64,000 nucleotides of DNA from positions 15,881,013 through 15,945,012 of the forward strand of contig JARWKL010000007.1 of assembly GCA_029961685.1 (NCBI GenBank), written 5' to 3'. This document shows, piece after piece, positions 24,453 to 37,261 of this stretch (positions are counted from its first letter, which is position 1; the number at the start of each line of letters is the position of its first letter). The DNA comes from Aristolochia californica (Eukaryota; Streptophyta; Magnoliopsida; Piperales; Aristolochiaceae). The notes under the pieces are model-generated. The model had not been told where the DNA came from. It did no database searches and was given only the letters and a program-made list of their open reading frames with translations. Position numbers and translations under genes: made by a program.

Positions 24453-25127
24453 ATTGCAATCCTTATGTCATTTAACACAAAAATATAGCCCGTTACGCAT
24501 GATAAATCACATTACAATCATCTATGATTAATTATGTCAGCTTTTTGCAAAAGGGCAAAATAATGGCATGTTTGACTCGGGTAAATATCCCACCGCAAAT
24601 TTACTTGACAATTTAATGAGCGTTTGTTATTCTCTTTAAAAGCTTTGCATCCATAGCTCATTTGCATCTTTAACATGTTTCAAACATGCGTATCCATTTT
24701 TAAAACATGTGTGGATGAAATCTCTTTCTTGTAAAATTCCAAGCTATTAGGGTTAAACTAGTGGAATTTCCCAAAATTGGATAACAAAACTTTTGTGTTC
24801 ATTTGTGTTGGGTGAATAAATTTTTTTTATTTATATTTGTTATTGTTTTAAATTTTTTCCATACATAAACTATAAAATTTTCATTTTGTTGTAAGCTTTT
24901 TGCCTGGTTTGTTTTCGGGATGAAAGGAGAGCAAAAAGTCAAAAGTTTTGATTTAAGAAAAGAGTGTACATCTAAAATGGAAAATCAAAATGCACAATTG
25001 TAGGGAGAGATAATTCCAAAGAGTGTCTGCAATTTTTAGGGATTGTAAGCAGCTTTTCGTTTTTATATCTCAGGTTTTGCAATCGTCGGGAAAAATGGGT
25101 TGCGGAGGATTTTTAACTGAGTGTTGA
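24453..25127 (+). repeat. Monomer 37, C with B tail
   Basis: C markers and the monomer 22 variants run to 'gtctgcaattttt'; B end from about 25050 ('gcttttcg', 'aatgggttgcgg'). Confidence 0.88.
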
Positions 25128-25802
25128 ATTGCAATCCATAAGTCATTTTATACAAAAACATAGCCCGTTATGCATGATAAATAACATTACAATCGTCTAT
25201 GCTTGTTAGATCAAATTTTTGAAAATGGGCAAAATAATGACTTGTTAGACTCGGGTAAATATCCCACTGCACGTTCACTTGAGAATTTAACGAGCGTTTG
25301 TTATTTACTTTAAAAGCTTTGGATCCATAGGTCATTTGAATCTTTAACATATTTCAAGCATGCATATCCATTATTAAAACATGGGTAGAAAAAATCTCCT
25401 TCATGTAAAATTCCTTGCTTAATAGGGTTGGACTAATGGAATTTCCCAAACTTGGATAACAAAAATTTTATGTTCATTTGTGGTGTGTGAATAGATATTT
25501 TTTACTTAAATTAGTTATTATTTTAAATATTTTCCACTCATCAACTATAAAATTTTATTTTTTTGTGATCTTTTTTGCCTTTTTTGTTTATGGGATGAAG
25601 GGGGAGCGAAAAGTCAAAGTCCTGATTAAAGAAAAAAGTGTACATCTAAAATGGAAATACACAATGCACAAATGTAGAGAGGGATATTTCCAAAGAGTGT
25701 CTATATGTTTTAGGGACCATATGCACTTTTTTTGTTTTTATATCTGAGGTTTTGCAATCGTCGGGAAACGGGGGAGGTGGGCGATTTTTAACTGAGTGTT
25801 GA
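25128..25802 (+). repeat. Monomer 38, type A with C-like first ~70 bases
   Basis: 'taacattacaatc' is the C form; 'cttgttagatcaaa' onward is A. The C head fits the B tail before it, so the switch lies near 25190-25205. Confidence 0.87.
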
Positions 25803-26476
25803 CTTCAAATTCATAAGTCATTTCTTACAAAAATATAGCCCGTTACGCATGACAAATCACTTTACAATCATCTATGATTGTTAGCTCAACGTTTTGAATA
25901 TGGGCAAAATAACGGCTTGTTTGACTCGGGCAAATATCCCACCGCACGTTCACTTGAAAATTTAATGAGCGTTTGTTATTCTCTTTAAAAGCTTTGGATC
26001 CATAGCTCATTTGAATCTTTAACATGTTTCTGGCATGCATATCCATTTTTAAAACATGTGTGGAAAAAATCTCCTTCATGTAAAATTCCAAGATATTAGT
26101 TTTGGACTAGTGGAATTTCCAAAAGTTGGATAACAAAACTTTTGTGTTCAATTGTGGTGTGTGAATAAATTTTCTTCATTTACTTTTTTTATTGTTTTAA
26201 ACTTTTTTCGTACATCAACTATGAAATTTTCATTTTGCTATGATCTATTTGCCTTTTTTGTTTACGGGATGAAGGGAGAGCGAAAAACTCGATGTTTTAA
26301 TTTAAGAAAAATGCGTACATCTAAAACGGAAATACACAATGCACATATGTAGAGAGAGATAATTCCAAAGTGTGTCTGTAATTTTAAGGGATTGTAAGCA
26401 CCTTTACGTTTTTATATCTCAGGTTTTGCAATCGTCGGGAAAAATGGGTTGCGGAGGATTATTGACCGTGTGTTGA
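25803..26476 (+). repeat. Monomer 39, type B
   Basis: Near-duplicate of monomer 24 (shared variants listed there). End block altered to 'attgaccgtgtgttga'. Confidence 0.93.
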
Positions 26477-27149
26477 ATTGCAATCCATAAGTCATTTCAT
26501 ACAAAAATATAGCCCGTTACGCATGATAAATCTCATTACAATTACCTATGATTAATTATGTCAGCTTTTTGCAAATGGGCAAAATATTGGCATGTTTGAC
26601 TCGGGTAAATATCCTACCGCAAGTTCACTTGAGAATTTAATGAGCGTTTGTTATTCACTTTAAAAGCTTTGCTTCCATAGCACATTTTCATCTTTAACAT
26701 GTTTCAAACATGCATATCCATTTTTAAAACATGTGTGGATGAAATCTCTTTCTTTCAAAATTCCAATCTATTAGGGTTAAACTAGTGGAATTTCCCAAAA
26801 TTGGATAACAAACCTTTTGTGTTCATTTGTGTTGGGTGAATAAATTTTCTTTATTTATATTTTTTATTGTTTTAAATTTTTTCCATACATCAACTATAAA
26901 ATTTTCATTTTGTTGGAAGCTTTTTGCCTTGTTTGTTTTCGGGATGAAGGAAGAGCGAAAAGTCCAAGTTTTGATTTAAGAAAAAAGTTTACATCTAAAA
27001 TGAAAAGCACAATGCACAATTGTAGGGAGAAATAATTCCAAAGAGTGTCTGTAATTTTTAGGGATTCTAAGCAACTTTTCGTTTTTATATCTCAGGTTTT
27101 GCAATCGTCGAGAAAAATGGGCTGCGGAGGATTTTTAACTAAGTGTTGA
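26477..27149 (+). repeat. Monomer 40, C with B tail
   Basis: C to about 27060, then 'acttttcg' and 'aatgggctgcgg' of B. 'ctttctttcaaaattc', 'aacaaacc', 'gaaggaagagcg' and 'gggagaaataatt' are shared with monomer 42. Confidence 0.88.
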
Positions 27150-27822
27150 ATTGCAATCCATAAGTCATTTCATACAAAAATATAGCCCGATACGCATGAT
27201 AAATCACTTTAAAATCGTCAATTATTAAATATGTCAGCTTTTGGCTAATGGGCAAAATAATTGCATGTTTGACTACGGTAAATATCCCACCGCAAGTTCA
27301 CTTGAGAATTTAATGAGGGTTTGTTATTCTCTTTAAAAGCTTTGCATCCATAGCTCATTTGCATCTTTAACATGTTTCAAACATGCATATCCATTTTTAA
27401 AACATGTGTGGATGAAATCTCTTTCTTGCAAAATTCCAAGCTATTGGGGTTACACTAGTGGAATTTCCAAAAACTGGATAACAAAACTTTTCTGTTCATT
27501 AGAGTTTCGTGAATAAATTTTCTTTATTTATATTTTTTATTGTTTTAAATTTTTTCCATACATCAACTATAAAATTTTTATTTTGATGTAAGCTTTTTGC
27601 GTTGTTTGTTTTCGGGATGAAGGGAGAGCGAAAAGTCAATGTTTTGATTTAAGAAAAGTGTATACATCTAAAATGGAAAAGCAAAATGTACAATTGTAGG
27701 GAGAGATAATTCCAAAGAGTGTCTGTAATTTTTAGGGATTGTAAGCTCTTTTAGTTTTTATATCTCAGGTTTTGCAATCGTCGGGAAAAATTGGTGGCAG
27801 AGGATTTATAACTGAGTGTTGA
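27150..27822 (+). repeat. Monomer 41, type C
   Basis: C after a B tail. 'aataattgcatg' shared with monomers 26 and 43; 'cgtcaattattaaatatg' is private. Confidence 0.92.
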
Positions 27823-28494
27823 ATTGCAATCCATAACTCAATTCATACAAAAATATAGCCCGTTATGCATGATAAATCACTTTACAATCATCTATGATTG
27901 TTAGATCAAATTTTTGAAAATGGGCAAAATAATCACTTGTTAGACTCGGGTAAATATCCCACCGCAAGTTCACTTGAGAATTTAATGAGCATTTTTTATT
28001 CTCTTTAAAAGCTTTGGATCCACAGGTCATTTGAATCTTTAACATTTTTGAAGCATGCATATCCATTTTTAAAACATGTGTGGATGAAATCTCTTTCTTT
28101 CAAAATTCCAATCTATTAGGTTTAAATTAGTGGAATTTCCCAAAATTGGATAACAAACCTTTTCTGTTCATTTGTGTTGGGCGAACAAATTTTCTTTATT
28201 TATATTTATTATTGTTTTAAATTTTTTCCATACATCAACTATAAAATTTTCATTTTGTTGTAAGCTTTTTGCCTTGTTTGTTTTCGGGATGAAGGAAGAG
28301 CGAAAAGTCAAAGTTTTGATTTAAGAAAAAAGTGTACATCTAAAATGGAAAATCACAATGCACAATTGTAGGGAGAAATAATTCCAAAGAGTGTCTGTAA
28401 TTTTTAGGGATTGTAAGCACCTTTTCGTTTTTATATCTCAGGTTTTGCAATGTCGAGAAAAATGGGTTGCGGAGGATTTTTAACTGAGTGTTGA
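27823..28494 (+). repeat. Monomer 42, mosaic A/C/B
   Basis: A to about 28060 ('ggatccacagg', 'gaagcatgc'); C from 'gtgtggatgaaatc' (about 28080); B tail by about 28418 ('cacctttt'). Shares its A|C junction with monomer 25 and its C part with monomer 40. Confidence 0.87.
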
Positions 28495-29168
28495 ATTGCA
28501 ATCCATAAGTCATTTCATACAAAAATATAGCCCGTTACGCATGATAAATCACTTTACAATCGTCTATGATTAATTATGTCAACTTTTTGCAAATGGGCAA
28601 AATAATTGCATGTTTGACTCGGGTAAATATCCCACCACAAGTTCACTTGAGAATTTAATGAGCGTTTGTTATTCTCTTTAAAAGCTTTGCATCCATAGCT
28701 CATTTGCATCTTTAAAATGCTTCAAACATGCATATCCATTTTTAAAACATGTGTGGACGAAATCTCTTTCTTGCAAAATTCCAAACTATTGTGGTTAAAC
28801 TAGTGGAATTTCCCAAAATTGGATAACAAAACTTTTGTGTTCATTTTTTTTGGGTGAATAAATTTTCTTTTTTTATATTTGTTATTGTTTTAAATTTTTT
28901 CCATACATCAACTATAAAATTTTTATTTTGTTGTAAGCTTTTTTCCTTGTTTGTTTTCGGGATGAAGGGAGAGTGAAAAGTCAAAGTTTTGATTTAAGAA
29001 AAGAGTATACATCTAAAATGGAAAAGCACAATGCACAATTGTAGGGAGAATTAATTCCAAAGAGTGTCTGTAATTTTTAGGGATTGTCAGCTCTTTTTAG
29101 TTTTTATATCTCAGGTTTTCCAATCGTCGGGAAAAATTGGTGGCAGAGGATTTTTAACTGAGTGTTGA
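28495..29168 (+). repeat. Monomer 43, type C
   Basis: Close to monomer 26: 'cactttacaatcgtc', 'aataattgcatg'. Confidence 0.92.
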
Positions 29169-29843
29169 ATTGCAATCCATAAGTCATTTCTTACAAAAAT
29201 AAAGCCCGTTACACATGAAAAATCACTTTACAATCATCTATGATTGTTAGCTCAACTTTTTGAATATGGGCAAAATTATGGCTTGTTTGACTCGGGCAAA
29301 TATCCCACCGCACGTTCACTTGATAATTTAATGAGCGTTTGTTATTCTCTTTAAAAGCTTTGGATCCATAGGTCATTTGAATCTTTAACATGTTTGTGGC
29401 ATTCATATCCATTTTTAAAACATGTGAAGAAAAAATCTCCTTCATGTAAAATTCCAAGATATTAGTTTTGGACTAGTGAAATTTCCCAAACTAGGATAAC
29501 AAAACTTTTGTGTTCATTTGATGGTGTGTAAATAAATTTTCTTCATTTAATTTTTTTATTGTTTTAAACTTTTCCCGTACATCAACTATGTAATTTTCCT
29601 TTTGATGTGATCTATTTGCCTTTTTTGTTTACGAGATGAATGGAAAGCGAAAAACTCGAAGTTTTGATTTAAGAAAAATGTGTACATCTAAAATAGAAAT
29701 GCATAATGCACATTTGTAGAGAGAGATAATTCCAAAGAGTGTCTGTAATTTTTAGGGATTTTAAGCACCTTTTCGTTTTTATATCTCAGCTTTTGCAATC
29801 GTCGGGAAAAATGGGTTGCGGAGGATGTTTAACTGAGTATTGA
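29169..29843 (+). repeat. Monomer 44, B with A start
   Basis: Starts 'attgcaatccataag', then B. Carries the same start junction and variants as monomer 27 ('cttgataattt', 'gatgaatggaaagc', 'ctcagctttt', 'ggatgtttaac'). Confidence 0.9.
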
Positions 29844-30519
29844 ATTGCAATGGATAAGTCGTTTCATACAAAAATATTGCCCGTTACGCATGATAAATTA
29901 CATTATAGACATCTATGATTAATTATATCAGCTTTTTGCAAATGGGCAAAATAATGACTTGTTAGACTCGGGTAAATATCCCACCGCACGTTCACTTGAG
30001 AATTTAATGAGCGTTTGCTATTCTCATTAAAAGCTTTGGATCCATAGGTCATTTCAATCTTTAACATGTTTCAAGCATGCATATCAATTTTTAAAACATG
30101 CGTAGAAAAAATCTCCTTCAAGTAAAATTCCAAGCTTAATAGGGTTGGACTAATGGAATTTCCCAAACTTGGATAACAAAACTTTTGTGTTCATTTGTGG
30201 CGTGTGAATAGATATTTTTTATATACATTAGTTATTATTTTAAATATTTTTGACACATCAACTATAAAATTTTTATTTTGTTGTGATCTTTTTTGCCTTT
30301 TTTGTTTACATGATGAAGGGAGAGCGAACACTCAAAATTCTGATTTAAGAAAAAAGTGTACATCTAAAATGGAAATGCACAATGCACAAATGTAGAGAGA
30401 GATATTTCCGAAGAGTGTTTGTATATTTTAGGGATCATATGCACTTTTTCGTTTTTATATCTAAGCTTTTGCAATCGTCGGGAAACGGGGGAGGCTGGCG
30501 ATTTTTAAGTGAGTGTTGA
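29844..30519 (+). repeat. Monomer 45, hybrid C head / A tail
   Basis: C through 'agctttttgcaaatggg', A from 'gacttgttag'; switch 29941-29957. Tail variants 'gtggcgtgtg', 'tttttgacacatc', 'gtgtttgtatatttt' and 'gaggctggc' recur in monomer 47. Confidence 0.88.
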
Positions 30520-31191
30520 CTTCAAATCCATAAGTCATTTCTTACAAAAATATAGCCCGTTACGCATGAAAATTCACTTTACAATCATCTATGATTGTTA
30601 GCTCAACTTTTTGAATATGGGCAAAATAATGGCTTGTTTGGCTCAGATAAATATCCCACCGCACGTTCACTTGAGAATTTAATGAGCGTTTGTTATTTTC
30701 TTTAAAAGCTTTGGATCCATAGGTCATTTGAATCCTTAGCATGTTTCTGGAATGCATATCCATTTTTAAAACATGTGTAGAAAAAATCACCTTCATGTAA
30801 AATTCCAAGATATTAGTTTAGGACTAGTGGAATTTCCCAAACTTGGATAACAAAACATTTGTGTTCATTTGTGGTGTGTGAATAAATTTTCTTCGTTTAA
30901 TTTTTTTATTGTTTTAAAATTTTTCTGTACATCAACTATGAAATTTTTATTTTGTTGTGATCTATTTGCCTTTTTTGTTTACGGGATGGAGGGAGAGCGA
31001 AAAACTCGAAGTTTTGATTTAAGAAAAATGTGTACATCTAAAACGGAAATGCACAATGCACATATGTAGATAGAGATAATTCCAAAGAGTGTCTGTAATT
31101 TTAGGGATTGTAAGCACTTTTTGTTTTTATATCTCAGGTTTTGCAATCGTCGTGAAAAATGGGTTGCGGAGGATTTTTAACTGAGTGTTGA
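30520..31191 (+). repeat. Monomer 46, type B
   Basis: Regular B unit following the A tail; 'cttcgtttaattt' at the mid marker, as in monomer 51. Confidence 0.92.
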
Positions 31192-31867
31192 ATTGCAATC
31201 CATAAGTCATTTCATACAAAAATATAGCCCATTACGCATGATAAATCACATTACAATCATCTATGAATAATTACGTCAGATTTTTAAAAATGGGCAAACT
31301 AATGTCATGTTTGACTCGGGTAAATATCCCACCGCACGTTCCTTGAGAATTTAATGAGTGTTTGCTATTCTCTTTAAAAGTTTTGGATCCATAGGTCATT
31401 TCAATCTTTAACATGTTTCAAGCATGCATATCAATTTTTAAAACATGTGTAGAAAAAATCTCCTTCATGTAAAATTCCAAGCTTAATAAGGTTGGACTAA
31501 TGGAATTTCCCAAACTTGGATAACAAAACTTTTGTTTTCATTTGTGGCGTGTGAATAGATATTTTTTATATACATTAGTTATTATTTTAAATATTTTTGA
31601 CACATCAGCTGTAAAAATTTTAAATTTGTTGTGATCTTTTTTGCCTTTTTTGTTTATGGGATGAAGGGAAAGCGAAAACTCAAAGTTCTGATTTAAGAAA
31701 AAAGTGTACATCTAAAATGGAAATGCACAATGCACAAATGTAGAGAGAGATATTTCCAAAGAGTGTTTGTATATTTTAGGGATCGTATGCACTTTTTCGT
31801 TTTTATATATAAGCTTTTGCAATTGTCGGGAAACGGGGGAGGCTGGCAATTTTTAACTGAGTTTTGA
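31192..31867 (+). repeat. Monomer 47, hybrid C head / A tail
   Basis: C through 'catgtttgac', A by 'ccgcacgttcc' (31303-31337). The A tail duplicates monomer 45's. Confidence 0.88.
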
Positions 31868-32541
31868 CTTCAAATCCATAAGTCATTTCTTACAAAAATA
31901 TAGCCCGTTACTCATGACAAATCACTTTACAATCATCTATAATTGTTAGCTCAAGTTTTTGAATATGGGCAAAATAATGGCTTGTTTGACTCGGGCAAAT
32001 ATCCAATCGCACGTTCACTTGAGAATTTAGTGACCGTTTGTTATTCTCTTTAGAAGCTTTGGATCCATAGGTCATTTGAATCTTTAACATGTTTCTGGCA
32101 TGCATATCCATTTTTAAAACATGTGTAGAAAAACTCCCCTTCATGTAAAATTCCATGATATTAGTTTTGGACTAGTGGAATTTCCCAAACTTGGATAACA
32201 AAACTTTTGTGTTCATTTGTGGTGTGTGAATAAATTTTCTTCCTTTAATTTTTTTATTGTTTTAAACTTTTTCCGTACATCAACTATGAAATTTTCATTT
32301 TGCTGTGAAATATTTGCCTTTTTTTTTTACGGGATGAAGGGAGAGCGAAAAACTCGAAGTTTTGATTTAAGAAAAATGTGTACATCTAAAACAGAAATGC
32401 ACAATGAACATATGTAGAGAGAGATAATTCCAAAGAGTGTCTGTAATTTTTAGGGATTGAAAGTACCTTTTCGTTTTTATATCTCAGGTTTTGCAATCGT
32501 CGGGAAAAATGGGTTGCGGAGGATTTTTAACTGAGTGTTGA
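31868..32541 (+). repeat. Monomer 48, type B
   Basis: Regular B unit after an A tail; 'ttgaccatt'-type change at the usual 'atgagcg' site ('agtgaccg'). Confidence 0.91.
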
Positions 32542-33216
32542 ACTGCAATCCATAAGTTATTTAACACAAAAATATAGCCCGTTACGCTTGATAAATCACA
32601 TTACAATCATCTATGATTAATTATGTCAGCTTTTTGCAAATGGGCAAACTAATGGCATGTTTGACTCGGGTAAATATCTCACCGCAAGTTCACTTGAGAA
32701 TTTAATGAGCGTTTGTTATTCTCTTTAAAAGCTTTGCATCCATAGCTCATTTTCATCTTTAACATGATTCAAACATGCATATCCATTTTTAAAACATGTG
32801 TGGACGAAATCTCTTTCTTGCAAAATTCCAAGCTATTAGGGTTAAACTAGTGGAATTTCCCAAAATTGGATAACAAAACTTTTGTGTTCATTTGTGTTGG
32901 GTGAATAAATTTTCTTTTTTTATATTTTTTATTGTTTTATATTTTTTCCAGACATAAATCATAAAATTTTCATTTTGTTGTAAGCTTTTTGCCTTGTTTG
33001 TTTTCGGGATGAAGGGAGAGCGAAAAGTAAAAGTTTTGAGTTAAGAAAAAAGTGTACATCTAAAATGGAAAAGCACAATGCACAATTGTAGGAAGAGATA
33101 ATTCCAAAGAGTGTCTGTAATTTTTAGGGATTGTAAGCTCTTTTTTAGTTTTTATATCTCATGTTTTGCAATCGTCGGGAAAAATTGGTGGCAGAGGATT
33201 TTTAACCGAGTGTTGA
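32542..33216 (+). repeat. Monomer 49, type C
   Basis: Head variants 'aagttatttaa', 'acgcttgataaatc' and 'gcaaactaatgg' recur in monomer 52, one HOR away. Confidence 0.93.
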
Positions 33217-33889
33217 ATTGCAATCCATAAGTCATTCCATAAAAAAATATAGCCTGTTACGCATGATAAATCACTTTACAATCATCTATGATTGTTAGAT
33301 CAATTTTTTTAAAATGGGCAAAATATTGACTTGTCAGACTCAGGTAAATATCTCACCGCACGTTCACTTGAGAATTTAATGAGCATTTGTTATTCTCTTT
33401 AAAAGATTTGGATCCATAGATCATTTGAATCTTTAACATGTTTCAAGCATGGATATCCATTTTTAAAACATGTGTAGAAAAAATCTCCTCCAGGTAAAAT
33501 TCCAAGCTTAATAGGGTTGGACAAGTGGAATTTCCCAAACTTGGATAACAAAACTTTTGTGTTCATTTGTGGTGTGTGAATAGATATTTTTTATTTACAT
33601 TAGTTATTATTAATATTTTCCACAGATCAACTATAAAATTTTTATTTTGTTGTGATCTTTTTTGCCTTTTTTGTTCACGGGATGAAGGGGGAGCGAAAAC
33701 TCAAAGTTCTAATTTAAGAAAAAAGTGTACATCTAAAATGGAAATGCACAATGCACAAATGTAGAGAGAGATATTCACAAAGAGAGTCTGTATGTTTCAG
33801 GGATCGTATGCATGTTTTTTGGCTTTATATCTAAGGTTTTGCAATCGTCGGGAAACGGGGGAGGCAGGCGATTTTTAACTGAGTGTTGA
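33217..33889 (+). repeat. Monomer 50, type A
   Basis: Regular A unit; a short loss in the AT-rich block ('gttattattaatatt') and 'ttcacgggatg'. Confidence 0.92.
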
Positions 33890-34564
33890 CTTCAAATCCA
33901 TAAGTCATTTCTTATGAAAATATAGCCCGTTACGCATGACAAAACACTTTACAATCATCTATGATTGTTAGCTCAACTTTTTGAATATGCGTAAAATAAT
34001 GGCTTGTTTGACTCGGGCAAATATCCCATCGCACGTTCACTTGAGAATTTAATGAGCGTTTGTTATTCTCTTTAAAAGCTTTGGATCCATAGGTCATTTA
34101 AATCTTTAACATGTTTCTGGCGTGCATATCCATTTTTAAAACATGTGTAGAAAAAATCTCCTTCATCTAAAATTCCAGGATATTAGTTTTGGACTAGTGG
34201 AATTTCCCAAACTTGGATAACAAAAATTTTCTGTTCATTTGTGGTATGTGAATAAATTTTCTTCGTTTAATTTTTTTATTGTTTTAAATTTTTTCCGTAC
34301 ATCAACTATGAAATTTTCATTTTTGCTGTGATCTACTTGCCTTTCTTTTTTACAGGATGAAGGGAGAGCAAAAAACTCGAAGTTTTGATTTAAGAAAAAT
34401 GTGTACATCTAAAACGGAAATGCACAGTGCACATATGTAGAGAGAGATAATTCCAAAGAGTGTCTATAAATTTTAGGGATTGTAAGCACCTTTACGTTTT
34501 TATATCTCAGGCTTTGCAATCGTCGGGAAAAATGGGTTGCGGAGGATTTTTAACTGAGTGTTGA
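33890..34564 (+). repeat. Monomer 51, type B
   Basis: Regular B unit; 'atatgcgtaaaat' and an extra T in 'catttttgctg'. Confidence 0.92.
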
Positions 34565-35238
34565 ATTGCAATCCATAAGTTATTTAATACAAAAATATTG
34601 CCCTTTACGCTTGATAAATCACATTACAATCATCTATGATTAATTATGTCAGCTTTTTGCACATGGGCAAACTAATGGCATGTTTGACTCAGGTAAATAT
34701 CCCACCGCAAGTTCACTTGAAAATTTAATGAGCGTTTGTTATTCTCTTTAAAAGCTTTGCATCCATAGCTCATTTGTGTCTTTAACATGTTTCAAACATG
34801 CATATCCATTTTTAAAACATGTGTGGACGAAATCTCTTTCTTGCAAAATTCCAAGCTATTAGGGTTAATCTAGTGGAATTTCCCAAAATTGGATAACAAA
34901 ACTTTTGTGTTCATTTGTGTTGGGTGAATAAATTTTCTTTATTTATATTTTTTATTGTTTAAAATTTTTCCATACATCAACTATAAAATTTTCATTTTGT
35001 TGTAAGCTTTTTGCCTTGTGTTTTTCCGGGATGAAGGGAGAGCGAAAAGTCAAAGTTTTGATTTAAGAGAAAAGTGTACATATAAAATGGAAAAGCACAA
35101 TGCAAAATTGCAGGGAGAGATAATTCCAAAGAGCGTCTGTAATTTTTAGGGATTTTAAGCTCTGTTTTAGTTTTTATATCTTAGGTTTTGCAATCGTCGG
35201 GAAAAATTGGTGGCAGAGGATTTTTAACTGAGTGTTGA
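34565..35238 (+). repeat. Monomer 52, type C
   Basis: Relative of monomer 49 (variants listed there). Confidence 0.93.
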
Positions 35239-35912
35239 ATTGCAATCCATAAGTCATTTCATACAAAAAAATAGCCCGTTACGCAAGATAAATCACTTTA
35301 AAATCATCTATGATTGTTAGATCAAATTTTTGAAAATGGGCAAAATAATGACTTGTTAGACTCGGGTAAATATCCCACCGCACGTTCACTTGAGAATTTA
35401 ATGAGCGTTTGTTATTCTCTTTAAAAGCTTGGGATCCATAGGTCATTTGAATCTTTAACATGTTTCTGGCATGCATATCCATTTATAAAACATGTGTAGA
35501 AAAAATCCCCTTCATGTAAAATTCCAAGATATTAGTTTTGGTCTAGTGGAATTTCCCAAACTTGGATAACAAAACTTTTGTGTTCATTTGTGGTGTGTGA
35601 ATTAATTTTATTCATTCACTTTTTGTATTGTTTTAAACTTTTTTCGTACATCAACTATGAAATTTTCATTTTGCTGTGATCTATTTGCCTTTTTTGTTTC
35701 CGGGATGAAGGGAGAGCGAAAAACTCGAAGTTTTGATTTAAGAAAAATGTGTACATCTAAAACGGAAATGCACAATGCACATATGTAGAGAGAGATAATT
35801 CAAAAGAGTGTCTGTAATTTTTAGGGATTATAAGCACCATTCCCTTTTTATATCTCAGGTTTTGCAATCGTCGGGAAAAATGGGTTGCAGAGCATTTTTA
35901 ACTGAGTGTTGA
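35239..35912 (+). repeat. Monomer 53, hybrid A head / B tail
   Basis: A to 'gacttgttagac', B by 'tctggcatgc' (35371-35465). 'catttataaaac' and 'aaatccccttc' are shared with monomer 56. Confidence 0.88.
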
Positions 35913-36587
35913 ATTGCAATCCCTAAGTCATTTCATACAAAAATATAGCCCGTTACGCATGATAAATCACATTACAATCATCTATGATTAATTATGTCAG
36001 CGTTTTCCAAGTGGGCAAAATAATGGCATGTTTGACTCCGATAAATATCCCACCGCAAGTTCACTTGAGAATTTATTGAGCGTTTGTTATTCTCTTTGAA
36101 AGCTTTGCATCCATAGCTCATTTGCATCTTTAACATGTTTCAAACATGCATATCCCTTTTTTAAACATGAGTGGACGAAATCTCTTTCTTGAAAAATTCC
36201 AAGCTATTAGGGTTAAACTAGAGGAATTTCAAAAAATTGGATAACACAACTTTTTGTGTTCATTTGTGTTGGGTGAATAAATTTTCTTTATTTATATTTT
36301 TTATTGTTTTAAATTTTTTCCATACGTCAACTATAAAATTTTCATTATTTTAAAGCTTTTTGCCTTGTTTGTTTTCGGGATGAAGGGAGAGCGAAAAGTC
36401 AAAGTTTTGATTTAAGAAAAAAGAGTACATCTAAAATGGAAAAGCACAATGCACAATTGTAGGGAGAGATAATTCCAAAGTGTGTCTATAATTTTTAGGG
36501 ATTGTAAGCTCTTTTTTAGTTTTTATATCTCAGGTTTTGCAATCGTCGAGAAAAATTGGTGGCATAGGATTTTTGACTAAGTGTTGA
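35913..36587 (+). repeat. Monomer 54, type C
   Basis: Variant 'catgagtgg' shared with monomer 57; 'gactccgataaat' also seen in monomer 82. Confidence 0.92.
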
Positions 36588-37261
36588 ATTGCAATCCATA
36601 AGTCATTTCATACAAAAATATAGCCCGTTACGCATGATAAATCACTTTAAAATCATCTAAGATTGTTAGATCAAATTTTTGAAAATGGGCAAAATAATGA
36701 CTTGTTAGACTCGGGTAAATATCCCACCGCACGTTCACTTGAGAACTTAATGAGCGTTTGGAATTCTCTTTAAAAGCTTTGGATCCATAGGTCATTTGAA
36801 TCTTTAACATGTTTCAAGCATGCATATCCATTTTTCAAACATGTGTAGAAAAAATCTCCTTCATGTAAAATTCCAAGCTTAATAGGGTTGGACTAATGGA
36901 ATTTCCCAAACTTGCATAACAAAACTTTTGTGTTCATTTGTGGTGTGTGAATAGATATTTTTTATTTACATTAGTTATTATTTTAAATATTTTCCAGACA
37001 TCAACTATAAAATTTTTATTTTGTTGTGATCTTTTTTGCCTTTTTTTTTACGGGATGAAGGGGTAGCGAAAACACAAAATTTTGATTTAAGAAAAAAGTG
37101 TACATCTAAAATGGAAATGCACAATGCACAAATGTAGAGAGAGATATTTCCAAAGTGTGTCTGTATGTTTTAGGGATTGTATGCACTTTTTTGTTTTTAT
37201 ATCTAAGGTTTTGCAATCGTCGGGAAACGGGGGAGGCGGGTGATTTTTAACTGAGTGTTGA
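36588..37261 (+). repeat. Monomer 55, type A
   Basis: Regular A unit; 'tttttttttacggg' and 'aggggtagcg' in the purine-rich segment. Confidence 0.92.
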
